From contig NZ_CP119520.1 of the NCBI RefSeq assembly GCF_029223865.1, positions 7,068,001 to 7,132,000 on the forward strand: DNA of 64,000 nt. The letters run 5' to 3'. Shown here piece after piece: positions 8,794-17,221 of this stretch. The notes beneath the pieces were generated by a model that saw nothing but the letters and a program-made list of their open reading frames with translations, searched no databases and was not told the origin of the DNA. Source of the DNA: Telluria mixta. GTDB lineage: Bacteria; Pseudomonadota; Gammaproteobacteria; Burkholderiales; Burkholderiaceae_D. Made by a program: the position numbers and the translations under genes. Every line of letters begins with the position of its first letter. The first letter of the stretch is position 1.

Positions 8794-10128
8794 TCACTCG
8801 TCTCCATCGACAAAGGTCACGACATCGGCTCGCATGCCACTGGCCTCTGCCCGTTTCACTGCCATGATCTTCCTGTACATGACGACGGTATAAAGGGCTG
8901 TGATCGAAAACGCGACCGTCGACGCGAGTGCCGCACCGCTCGTTCCCAGGACCGGAATGGCGAGGACGCCGCAGCCGGCATTGACCGCAAGGCACAGGAT
9001 TGCGCCTTGGATGTTCACTCTTTGAAATCCCATCCCGGCAAGAGCATTGGAGATGATGCTCATATAGCTCCAGGTGACGATCCCGGGCAGCAAAATAATG
9101 AACGGTGCCACGCTGCCCCGAAAATCCTTGCCGAATGCGAGGGGGATCACGAACCACGAGACGGCGGCGGCGACCAGCGCGCCGGCCAGCGTCACCTGCA
9201 CCACCAGTCTCGCAACTTTCGTCACCATCGCTTCCAGCGCCTCGGGCGACCTGCTGTTGGCGGCCGACTCCGGGTACACGATCGACGACGCGGCGCCCGA
9301 AAACAGCCACAGCATCTCCGCCAGCTGTACCGCGAGCGCGTAGAATCCGGTCGCGGTGGCGCCCAACATGAAGCTAACGAGATACAACGCGAGCCTGTAG
9401 TTAAGAAACGTGATGACATTGCTGACATGGGCGCGCAGCCCGAACGAAATCGCATCACGCAATCGGTACTCGCCGGCGGCGCCGGGCGCAATTTTCCGAA
9501 GCCGCGATTCGCTCATCAGCCAGAGCGACAGTTGGCCAATGAGGTGGCAGGTCACCACGGCCGCCACGCTGACGTTCCCGGTCACGCCCAATACGGCAAC
9601 CGTGGCGAAAAATATGAAGGGGTGGACCAACAGCGTTTTGTTGTAGGTGCGGTAGTCGCGCTGGCCCCGGATCATCGACGATGACCACCCTGCCAGCAGC
9701 AGCAGCGGGAACAGGAGGCTGGCATACAGGGCCAGGCCTTTCTGTATGCCGGGAAGGTAACGGGCGATTTGTTGCTCGCTGCCTGCCACCAGCACCAGCG
9801 CGACCGCGATCCATAGCAGGGCCGCGAGGATCCAGTTCGCGATGCGCATCTGGCGCGGATTGCCGGAACCGGAGCTCAGGTGGTACACGTGGCTCGCGCC
9901 CATGCCGAGGTTGAGAAATGCGTACAGTGCCTGTGGCAGCAACATCGCCGTGGCCAGGACCCCGTTGCCCGCCGGCCCGAGCATCCGCGCGGTGATGCAC
10001 ATCCCCGCAAAATACAAGGAACCGGACATGATCTGGCGGGCGACAGTCGCGCCAATGGTCGCAGACAGGTTCAAGCGCGAATCCGGAGATCGCCCCAATG
10101 AGAACGCTGCAAACAGGCTTCGCATCAT
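8794..10128 (-). CDS. Wzx-like polysaccharide flippase
   Basis: This 444-residue protein has 12-14 hydrophobic segments spread over the whole length, with the arrangement of the MOP/PST exporter superfamily: ATVARQIMSGSLYFAGMCITARMLGPAGNG in the first helices, then repeated helix pairs. It would move undecaprenyl-linked repeat units across the inner membrane for polymerisation. GAGGAA lies just before two adjacent ATG codons (10128 and 10125), so either may start translation. It sits between the wzc-like gene and the frameshifted glycosyltransferase in one minus-strand operon. Unlike its downstream neighbours it is intact. The alternative is a lipid-II-type flippase, but the polysaccharide context makes Wzx the better call. 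Confidence 0.85.
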   Translation of the reverse strand: MMRSLFAAFSLGRSPDSRLNLSATIGATVARQIMSGSLYFAGMCITARMLGPAGNGVLATAMLLPQALYAFLNLGMGASHVYHLSSGSGNPRQMRIANWILAALLWIAVALVLVAGSEQQIARYLPGIQKGLALYASLLFPLLLLAGWSSSMIRGQRDYRTYNKTLLVHPFIFFATVAVLGVTGNVSVAAVVTCHLIGQLSLWLMSESRLRKIAPGAAGEYRLRDAISFGLRAHVSNVITFLNYRLALYLVSFMLGATATGFYALAVQLAEMLWLFSGAASSIVYPESAANSRSPEALEAMVTKVARLVVQVTLAGALVAAAVSWFVIPLAFGKDFRGSVAPFIILLPGIVTWSYMSIISNALAGMGFQRVNIQGAILCLAVNAGCGVLAIPVLGTSGAALASTVAFSITALYTVVMYRKIMAVKRAEASGMRADVVTFVDGDE

Positions 10129-10197
10129 TGTCTTCCTCGTTGGCTTGGCGGGTTTGGGTTCTGCTCCGGCCTGCTGAAGTTCCGTGCAAGCGAAGCG

Positions 10198-12480
10198 TCA
10201 GGTCGAATATCCCAGCTGGGCGGCGTCGTCAATGTATTGCGTACGCCCGGACCCGATACGCAAGGCCATGTCGTTGAACAGCACGCCCCGCGGCGAGAGG
10301 CCCGCATGGTTCAGGCGCTTGATCGATTCCGTGATCTCGGCGTCGGTGGTGATGCGCGCACGTGCAAGCAGGAAGATGGCACCGGCATGGTTGCCGATGA
10401 TGAGGGCGTCGGAGGCCTGCAGGATCGGGGGCGTGTCGATCAGTACAAGGTCGTAGTTGGTGCCCGCGGCTTCGAGCAATGTGGTGAAGTTCACGTGCAG
10501 CAAAAAATCCGAGCGGTTCGGCGGCAACGGGCCCGTCGGGATGAAGTCCAGGTTCTCGAAGACCTCGTGGTGGACGACGTCTTCGACCCGCATCGATCCA
10601 TTGATGGCCTTGGACAATCCCTGGTCGCGGCTGATGCCGAAATAGCGGTGCAGGTGGCCGCTGCGGAAGTCGGCATCGATCAGCAACACCCGCTTGCCGC
10701 TTGCGGCCATGACGGCTGCGAAATTCACCAGCACGAAGGATCTGCCCAGGCCGTGGGTCGGCCCGGCGAACATGACGATGTTGTTCCTGAAGTGAGGCAT
10801 CGCGAACTGCAGGGCAGCGCGGAAGCTGCGCAGGCTCTCCACGGCAGCGTCGTTGGGAATGACACGGGCGAGTAGAGGCAGGGCGTCCATACCGCCACGT
10901 GCCTTGTGCATCAGCTTGTCCTGGTTGCTGCTGTGCGGGATCGTGGCATAGACCACACGGGCATGCAGCAAGCGCTCGATCTTTTGCGGATCGTCGATAC
11001 CGCCCTTCATTGCGTTGCGCGTGAACGCGATCATGGTGCCCAGTAACAGACCGGTAACCACCGCGAGCGCGACGATCAGGGGACGGTTCGGTTTGAGCGG
11101 CTTTTCAGGCGGCACCGGCTCGTCGACCATGCGCACGTTGCTCACCCGGCCCACCGAAATCAGCCGCAGCTGCTCGGCCGTGTTCGACAGTGCCGTGTAC
11201 AGGTCCGTGCTGACCTTGATCTCCCGGGTCAGCCGTGCCTCTTCCTGCTCCAGTGCCGGCAAGGCCTTGATGCGCGCGTTGACTTCATCGACTTCCGCCT
11301 CCGCCTGCTTGCGCTGGCGATTGATGGCAGCAATGATCGGATGGTCTTCCGTGAAGCGCCCCAGCAGTTCGGCCTTTTTCTGGCTCAGGTCGAGGCTGCG
11401 CGTGCGCGTCGCTGCCGCCTGTGCGAGCATTTCCTTTGCCTCTTCCTGCAGGTCGACGGTGCCGTGGGTATTGCGGAACTGGTTGTAGCGGTCCTCGGCC
11501 TGTTCGAGCTGGCGCTTGAGGATCGGCAGTTGCTGGTTCAGGAAGGCCAGCGATTTTTCCGCTTCCTCGGTCTTGCGCGCCAGATTCTGGCGCATGTATT
11601 CGCGGCCGATCTCCCTCAGGACCGCATAGGTGCGCTGGGCATTCTCGCCCTGGAGCTTGACCTCGATCACCCCGGACTGCTTGCCCTGTTCCGAGATCAC
11701 GAGGGCGCTCTGGATCGCCTGGATCATGGCCACCCTGGAGATGCGGCGCAGGCGGAACCGTGCGCCGGCCTTGGCCTGAATGCGATCGACCTTCAGCTCG
11801 ATGGTACCCTCCGGTGTCGGCACACGGTAGAGCTGGCCGACGTTACCGTCGAAGACAGTGCGCTGTCCGCCGCCGGCAAACCGGAAGCGCCCGTTACCCA
11901 GTGCCGTCAGTGCAAATTCGCGGCCAAGCCAGGCCTCCGGCACCTCAAATACCGAAACCTCGGCCTTTTCCCCACCCCAGACATAGCCGCCGTAGCCGAA
12001 CATGCCCGGCTCGGACAACGCGCCACTGTTCTGCTTGGCGAACCAGAATCCGGCAACCGGGAAATACCTCGGCTGCGTGTCGATGTACAGCTGCAGGTTG
12101 TCGACCGCCCGTGACACCACCATGCGCGAGCGCAGCAGTTCCATCTCGGCGATGGCTGCCTTCTTGGTCTCGAACAGCGACGACGCCTCGCTCAGGATGT
12201 TCTTCGAGGCATTCGGGCTTTCCTCCTCCACGTGGATCAACAGGTCGGCTTCGAATACCGGCATCGCAAGCAGCGCGTACAGCACGGCCGCCAGAGTGAT
12301 GAGGGCCGTGATGCCGCCGATCAGCCAGCGGCTGTCGTAGAGGGTGTCCAGGTGGCCCTTGAGGTCGAAAGGCGCTTCGTCTGCTCCACCCGTGGTCGCC
12401 CGCGGGTCGAAGGGGACGCTGATGCTAGGCGGCGTATGGACCACTGGGGTCAGGGAATGCGACTCGCCAAGGGTGCTCAT
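10198..12480 (-). CDS. Wzc-like polysaccharide co-polymerase with BY-kinase domain (atypical P-loop)
   Basis: About 760 residues. The layout is an N-terminal Wzz domain with a first membrane helix (about residues 50-70), a long periplasmic coiled coil (about 280-440), a second helix (about 475-495), then a cytoplasmic ATPase of the bacterial tyrosine kinase type. The Walker A-prime (VLLIDADFRSG) and Walker B (LVLIDTPP) motifs are present. The Walker A reads GPTHGLGRSF: Arg (codon 10741-10743, residue about 580) replaces the catalytic Lys. The C-terminus has only two tyrosines in the last 15 residues instead of a Tyr-rich tail. The protein may therefore control chain length without normal kinase activity. 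No Wzb-type phosphatase gene is nearby. The second of two close ATGs (12480) has AGGAG at 7 bases and is preferred over 12486. Confidence 0.88.
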   Translation of the reverse strand: MSTLGESHSLTPVVHTPPSISVPFDPRATTGGADEAPFDLKGHLDTLYDSRWLIGGITALITLAAVLYALLAMPVFEADLLIHVEEESPNASKNILSEASSLFETKKAAIAEMELLRSRMVVSRAVDNLQLYIDTQPRYFPVAGFWFAKQNSGALSEPGMFGYGGYVWGGEKAEVSVFEVPEAWLGREFALTALGNGRFRFAGGGQRTVFDGNVGQLYRVPTPEGTIELKVDRIQAKAGARFRLRRISRVAMIQAIQSALVISEQGKQSGVIEVKLQGENAQRTYAVLREIGREYMRQNLARKTEEAEKSLAFLNQQLPILKRQLEQAEDRYNQFRNTHGTVDLQEEAKEMLAQAAATRTRSLDLSQKKAELLGRFTEDHPIIAAINRQRKQAEAEVDEVNARIKALPALEQEEARLTREIKVSTDLYTALSNTAEQLRLISVGRVSNVRMVDEPVPPEKPLKPNRPLIVALAVVTGLLLGTMIAFTRNAMKGGIDDPQKIERLLHARVVYATIPHSSNQDKLMHKARGGMDALPLLARVIPNDAAVESLRSFRAALQFAMPHFRNNIVMFAGPTHGLGRSFVLVNFAAVMAASGKRVLLIDADFRSGHLHRYFGISRDQGLSKAINGSMRVEDVVHHEVFENLDFIPTGPLPPNRSDFLLHVNFTTLLEAAGTNYDLVLIDTPPILQASDALIIGNHAGAIFLLARARITTDAEITESIKRLNHAGLSPRGVLFNDMALRIGSGRTQYIDDAAQLGYST

Positions 12481-12540
12481 GGTCATGCTCCTGCAGGGTT
12501 CAGTGTGCGTGATGTGGCGTACGTTCGTTTTGCGCGGGCT

Positions 12541-13650
12541 TCAGGGCCTGGAGGTGGCGCTGACGGCCGAGGTCAATGCGCCCGGAATCAGGAGGCTCAG
12601 GTTCCGGTTCCAGTTGGCCAGCGGCGTCGCTGCCACGTAGACGATGTCTTTCGGCTGCAATTCGAACGCTTCGGCCATCGCCAGCGAACTGGCCTCGCGG
12701 GCGTCGAGCCGGAAGACCCGAGTCCGGTCGGGGGTCTTGCGCACCACGTAGACCTGGCGGGCATCGCCGCTCAGCGGACTGATGCCTCCGGTCTCGCCGA
12801 GCGCCTCGTTCAGGGTCAGCCGCCCATCGTGCATCGTCAGCGCCTTCGGCGTGATGACCTCGCCGGAAACGAATACCTTGCTTTCGTCGCGTGATTGCAC
12901 GCGGACGACGTCGCCGGGCTTGAGCATGACCAGGCCGGGATTGATCCCCTTCTGCACGAGGTCACGCAGGTTGACGCGGTAGCGCTGCTGGCCGCGCTCG
13001 AGGACGACCCTGCTCTGGTCGGCGGTGGGCAGCAGGCCGCCGGCACGGTTGAGCGCCTCGACCAGGGTCATCGGGATGTCGTTGATGGCCTGCAGGCCGG
13101 GCGCCTTGACTTCGCCGTCGACGTACACACGCTTGCTGCGGAAGGACTGGACCCGCAACGTCACGTTCGGAGCGGCAAGATACTTGGCGAGCTTCTTCGT
13201 CAGGATCGCGCGGGCCTCTTCCTCGGTCAGGCCCTCGACGGGCACGAGTCCAACCAGGGGGTACTGGATGCGCCCGAGATGGTCGACCACGAAACCCGGC
13301 TGCGACGCGTTCGTCCCGCTCGGGTCGGGCGGGCCAGGGGGCGCGTTCACGGCGGTCCCGGCCAGCTCGGGGTGGTCCCAGACCACGATGGACAGCACGT
13401 CGCCGTTGCCGATCGCGTAGGGGCGCGGGTTCGGCACGAGCAGCTCGTCCAGGTTCTGGTTGGCCACGTCCTGATGCTGACGCTGCTGCCGCTCGGCAAT
13501 GATCAACTGTTCCGTGATCATTTCCGTCGGCGGCGCGGATTCGTTGGCCCCCGCTTTGTCCTGTGAGCGGAACTGGATGGTGGGGGCGCACCCCCCAAGG
13601 GCGAGCGCCAGCAAGGCGGTCGCCATACACTGCGTAGAGGAAGCTTTCAT
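12541..13650 (-). CDS. Polysaccharide export outer-membrane lipoprotein (Wza-like)
   Basis: This 369-residue protein has a lipoprotein signal (MKASSTQCMATALLALALGGC, Cys about 21) followed by the poly-export domain (YAIGNGDVLSIVVWDHPEL) and two or more SLBB-like domains. The family forms an octameric channel through the outer membrane and works with Wzc-type proteins. The start at 13650 is chosen because it puts a short charged n-region directly before the hydrophobic stretch; an in-frame ATG at 13677 would add 9 residues. It is the first gene of the minus-strand operon wza-wzc-wzx-GT-wzy. A TTGACG element (13731-13736) upstream could be part of its promoter, but the matching -10 is weak. Confidence 0.9.
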   Translation of the reverse strand: MKASSTQCMATALLALALGGCAPTIQFRSQDKAGANESAPPTEMITEQLIIAERQQRQHQDVANQNLDELLVPNPRPYAIGNGDVLSIVVWDHPELAGTAVNAPPGPPDPSGTNASQPGFVVDHLGRIQYPLVGLVPVEGLTEEEARAILTKKLAKYLAAPNVTLRVQSFRSKRVYVDGEVKAPGLQAINDIPMTLVEALNRAGGLLPTADQSRVVLERGQQRYRVNLRDLVQKGINPGLVMLKPGDVVRVQSRDESKVFVSGEVITPKALTMHDGRLTLNEALGETGGISPLSGDARQVYVVRKTPDRTRVFRLDAREASSLAMAEAFELQPKDIVYVAATPLANWNRNLSLLIPGALTSAVSATSRP

Positions 13651-13793
13651 GATTTGCCTGTCAGAATATGCTGCCAACCCCTGGCGATCCGAGTCAGCGT
13701 AAGCCCGTTACCTAGAATGGCTTTGGCGCACGTCAAACGGCAGGCTCAGGTCTGCATTAACTCTGGCGGCTCATGTGGCGCGGAAATAAAAAT

Positions 13794-13819
13794 GCCCGCA
13801 TCGAAAAATCGATGCGGGC
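13794..13819 (-). terminator. Rho-independent terminator of the beta-helix gene
   Basis: An 11-bp perfect stem, GCCCGCATCGA (13794-13804) with TCGATGCGGGC (13809-13819), has an AAAA loop. On the minus strand it is followed by a T-rich tract (ATTTTTATTT). It lies 49 bases after the stop of the minus-strand beta-helix gene, which it would terminate before transcription reaches the wza-like gene. Confidence 0.85.
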
Positions 13820-13867
13820 GTCTCCCTCGCCTATTGCGAGATGATCAAATCAGCGCGAGAGTTCCGA

Positions 13868-14998
13868 TCAGTACTCGTATGCGCCGACATCCACTGCCGC
13901 GCCACGCGGACGTGCCACGCCTGCGAAGTCGATCGTCGGCGCCTTGGTCGACGTGCCGCGGTCGATTGCAGGCGAGCCGCTGTACACGCGGTAGTCGCCG
14001 GTGCCGTTTGCCAGATAATTCCTGAACAGCGGATCCGACGAAATCGAACCGGTCACATAGCCTTTTACTCGCCAGCTGGTGCCGCTGCGCGCGACCAGGT
14101 TGTTGGCATAACGGTTGTTACCACCCATCAAGCCCATTTCGATAATGCCGTAAGCAACGTTGTCGTAGACAACGTTATTGCCGACGTAGTTGTTGGCCGA
14201 GCCGGTCGTGGTGCCCGCATCGCCTTGGCCCAGCAGAATACCGATCTTGTTGTGGAACGTCGTGTTGTTGACGATCGTCGACGCCGTGGCGCCATGCCAC
14301 TGCTGAATACCGGCCATGGCAACGCCCGAGACAACATTGTTCGTGACGACATTGTTTGCGTTGGCGATATAGATGCCCTGGATCGTGTTGCACGCGCCAA
14401 TATAGCGATAACCGATGTTACGAACGATGTTGCGGTCGATGAGGACATTGCCGACAGGACCGTACGTGTCGATCGCTGCGCCGCCGCTGCCATTGCAACC
14501 ACCGCTGACTGTCAGATCGTGGATATAGTTGTTTTTGAACGTCAGGTACGCACCGGAAGCCAGCAGGCCGTGACGGCCTGAGCCGGTAATCTGGAAGCCG
14601 TCGATATCGACGTAGCTGCCGCGGGAATCCCAGGTGATACCGGTACCGGACACGACAATCTTGGCGCCCCACTTGACATCCGACACGAAGCGAATACGAG
14701 CGTAAGAGGTGCCGCTCTTCCTGGTGATAATGCCGGCGCTGCTCAGCGAAGGTGCCGACACGTAATATGTTCCAGCGGCAACGTGGACCGTCGATCCAGC
14801 GCTTGCCAGTGCGTCCGCACGCGTGATCGTCTTCACTGGGGCCGTCTGGGTACCCGGGTTGGAATCCGAGCCCGTGGGCGACACGTAGATGTTAGTGGCG
14901 GCAACTGCGCTCCCGCCAGCTGCGAGCAGCGCGACAGCGCCAAAGCACGACAACAGGTTGATACGGACATTCGGAACAAGCTTGACTGCGTTTTGCAT
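13868..14998 (-). CDS. Secreted right-handed parallel beta-helix protein
   Basis: This 376-residue protein has a signal peptide ending near AVAA (about residue 34). After it comes the opening IYVSPTGSDSNPGTQTAPVKT, typical of DUF1565/pectate-lyase-like exoproteins, and then a solenoid of Asn-rich rungs (FKNNYIHDLT, VIDRN-type, VTNNVVSGV, NNYVGNNVVYDN) ending in VDVGAYEY. It is the intact paralog of the protein at 3-938 and is read toward it, so the pair brackets the exopolysaccharide genes. GAGG precedes the ATG, the upstream region is AT-rich, and there is its own terminator downstream, so it is an independent transcription unit. Such proteins include polysaccharide lyases, epimerases and phage-tailspike-like binders. 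Activity on the local polymer is inferred, and substrate is unknown. Confidence 0.85.
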   Translation of the reverse strand: MQNAVKLVPNVRINLLSCFGAVALLAAGGSAVAATNIYVSPTGSDSNPGTQTAPVKTITRADALASAGSTVHVAAGTYYVSAPSLSSAGIITRKSGTSYARIRFVSDVKWGAKIVVSGTGITWDSRGSYVDIDGFQITGSGRHGLLASGAYLTFKNNYIHDLTVSGGCNGSGGAAIDTYGPVGNVLIDRNIVRNIGYRYIGACNTIQGIYIANANNVVTNNVVSGVAMAGIQQWHGATASTIVNNTTFHNKIGILLGQGDAGTTTGSANNYVGNNVVYDNVAYGIIEMGLMGGNNRYANNLVARSGTSWRVKGYVTGSISSDPLFRNYLANGTGDYRVYSGSPAIDRGTSTKAPTIDFAGVARPRGAAVDVGAYEY

Positions 14999-15362
14999 TT
15001 AACTGCCTCAACAAGTGAAAGGAGTAGCTTTGAGGCGTGGAAACTTCCTAAGTTCAATGAATTTGCAGAAAAATTTTTTGGGAGTAATGAACAATAAAAA
15101 ACAATTCCCTCAAAGAAAGACTTATTGAGAGGTTGGGCATTCACTGTTCGCTATCGAATGAGGTCGACATGGGAGTGCATCGCCGCATGTCGTGGACGCA
15201 ACGATTTGATGCTTTACAGGGTGAAAGCGTCAGGCGGGGCGTGTGCGGGAAACCGTTAGCCGAACCGTGGGGATAATGGACGAGCGGACTGAACGCTCAA
15301 ACAACAGTCGTATGCTTCAGTGTTCGAATGACAATGCGGTTCCAGCGGGCGGCGCGATGTCG
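14999..15362. other. 364-base gap upstream of the beta-helix gene
   Basis: No gene is supported here. The part next to the beta-helix gene (about 15040-15125) is strikingly AT-rich for this genome, with runs such as AAAAATTTTTT, and probably carries the promoter of the minus-strand beta-helix gene. The remainder (15130-15362) is of normal composition and holds the region after the TonB-like gene stop; no convincing hairpin terminator was found in it. Confidence 0.5.
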
Positions 15363-17036
15363 TCAGCGCATCTCTTCCATCAGCCGCAGGACGCCGGCGA
15401 AGCGCCAGACGCGCCTCAGCTCGATCACGTCGTAGTTTGCCGCGACATTCGGCGGAAACGCCGAGTAGCGCGCGTTGAGGCGCACGATGCGGCGCACGAA
15501 ATCGTCGATGTCGGCGCGGCCGCTGGAGCGCAGGATGGTCACGTCCTCGACGCTGCCGTCGCTGCGGATCGCCACGCTGACGATGGGATCGGTGCGCACG
15601 ACGTCGGCCGCCAGTTGGGCCTCGCTCAGGACGGCGTTACGTTCGATCTTCTGGCGCACGCTGTCCATGTACATGCGCAATGGAATGTCGCGGCGCGCCG
15701 CTTCGGCCAGGGCGCGCCGCACGGCACGTGCCGCGTCCTCGGCGGGCTGCACGGCCCGCGGCACGGGTGTCGACATGTCGATGCCGCGCATCATCTCGCG
15801 CGCCCGCGACGCCAGGTCGCCGCCCAGTGCCCCGCGCGGGAGTATGCCGTTGCCGCGTCCGCCGCCGTCACCGCTGCTGCCGTCCGCGCCTGCGCGTGCG
15901 GGCCCCGGCAATGGGGAATCGGGAACGGCGCGCTCGCGGGCCTGGCGTGCCTGCTCCTGTGCCAGTCGGGCGTTCTCTTCCGCCTGACGGCGTGCCGCCT
16001 GTTCGGCCTGCGCCTGCTCCTGGCGCGACTGTTCTTCCGCGAGCCTGCGGGCCCGCTCCTGCTCCGCCAGCTGTTGCCGGACAGCCTCCTCCGCGCGGCG
16101 TTGCTCGGCCAGCTGCTGTGCCCGCTCCTGTTCGGCCTGTTGGAGACGCTGCTGCTCGGCCAGCTGCTGCGCACGCTCCTGCTCGGCCTGCTCGACGCGA
16201 CGCCGCTCGGCCAAGCGCCGTTCCTCCGCTTCCTGGCGTACCTTCGCCTGCGCTTCTTCGGCCAGCGCCGTCTCGTATTGCGCGGATTGCTCGGCGAGAC
16301 GCTGCCGCTGCTGCTCGGCCTCGGCCCGCAGCCTGTCCTCGGTGTCGAGACGCAGGCGTGCCTCCTCCGCGTCGCGCCGCAGCGCCCTTTCGCGTTCCCG
16401 TTCTTGCACCAGGCGGGTGCGCTCGGCCCGTGTGTTTTCCTGAACCGTTGCATCGTCCTCGACAGGTGTGGCTGCCTCGGCCGGCAGCTCGGCGCGGGCC
16501 ATGGGATCCGGCGCGGGATCGGGCTCGACGGCTGGCAGCGGTACTTCGAAGGTATTGTCCTGATGGGTTTCCTGAGCGATCACCCGGGTATGCAAGCCAT
16601 CGGCGAGGCGGGTAGCGGGTGGCTTGCGGCGACGTTTGGCGACCTGCCGCGGCGGCGGTGCGGGTGTGGGCGCCGGTGCCGCGGGCGCCGGTATCGGCAC
16701 GGCAGGATCGACGAGCGTGAAGCCCTGATGCGGCGTGGCTGGCTGCGCGGGCGAGATGGGCAAGGGCGAGGGCAACGGCGCCACTGCCGTGGGCGCAGGT
16801 ACGACTGCGACTGGTGGCGACGTGGGTGCCGGCGGCGGTGACACGGGCGCAGGCACCGCGGGTGCCGTCAGCCGGACCGGGATCGGACCGCCAGGCCCGG
16901 GCCGCAGCCCGGGAATGCCGAACTGCAAGGACAGGACGAGCGCGTGCAGCAGCAGGGAAACGAACACGCCCATTGCCAGCCGGCGTTCGGAGGCGTCTTT
17001 GGATATGACGGGTCGTGCCGCGGTGGCATTGGGCAT
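15363..17036 (-). CDS. TonB/TolA-like energy-transducing envelope protein
   Basis: This 557-residue protein has a short cytoplasmic N-terminus, one membrane anchor (about residues 23-40, MGVFVSLLLHALVLSLQ), a Pro/Ala-rich spacer (about 45-150), and a long Ala/Glu/Arg/Gln-rich predicted coiled coil (about 170-370) with repeated EQERAQQLAEQ-like units. It ends in a TonB/TolA C-terminal domain (about 455-557) containing VSVAIRSDGSVEDVTILRSSG. The S-H-type motif in the anchor (LLLHAL) fits proteins that couple to ExbB/ExbD or TolQ/TolR. No such partners, porin or receptor lies in the window. The long coil is like TolA, the C-terminus like TonB, so either role is possible. The gene stands alone. 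Confidence 0.8.
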   Translation of the reverse strand: MPNATAARPVISKDASERRLAMGVFVSLLLHALVLSLQFGIPGLRPGPGGPIPVRLTAPAVPAPVSPPPAPTSPPVAVVPAPTAVAPLPSPLPISPAQPATPHQGFTLVDPAVPIPAPAAPAPTPAPPPRQVAKRRRKPPATRLADGLHTRVIAQETHQDNTFEVPLPAVEPDPAPDPMARAELPAEAATPVEDDATVQENTRAERTRLVQERERERALRRDAEEARLRLDTEDRLRAEAEQQRQRLAEQSAQYETALAEEAQAKVRQEAEERRLAERRRVEQAEQERAQQLAEQQRLQQAEQERAQQLAEQRRAEEAVRQQLAEQERARRLAEEQSRQEQAQAEQAARRQAEENARLAQEQARQARERAVPDSPLPGPARAGADGSSGDGGGRGNGILPRGALGGDLASRAREMMRGIDMSTPVPRAVQPAEDAARAVRRALAEAARRDIPLRMYMDSVRQKIERNAVLSEAQLAADVVRTDPIVSVAIRSDGSVEDVTILRSSGRADIDDFVRRIVRLNARYSAFPPNVAANYDVIELRRVWRFAGVLRLMEEMR

Positions 17037-17118
17037 GCTGGTCGTGTCGCGTCAGGAGATGAACAAATGAAATGTTGCTGAATTGATAGCACAGCTTACA
17101 CGCGACAGTAAAGAGGGT

Positions 17119-17156
17119 GCGCACAAATGGGGGCGCGCACAAATGGGGGCGCGCAC
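17119..17156. repeat. Tandem 16-bp repeat, 2.4 copies
   Basis: The unit GCGCACAAATGGGGGC occurs at 17119-17134 and 17135-17150, followed by a third partial copy GCGCAC at 17151-17156. It lies in the 185-base gap between the TonB-like gene and the GH1-like gene, about 65 bases before the latter's start. It could be an operator array or replication slippage; nothing else identifies it. Confidence 0.8.
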
Positions 17157-17221
17157 GGTTCGGAACGCTGTTTGCAATCCCGGCTACAATGAATTGGACC
17201 GATCAGCAGCCAGAGGTTCGC

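Noticed and set aside
14833..15144. A small open frame over the beta-helix gene start
   Set aside because: It overlaps the signal peptide region of a real gene in another frame and shows no motif.
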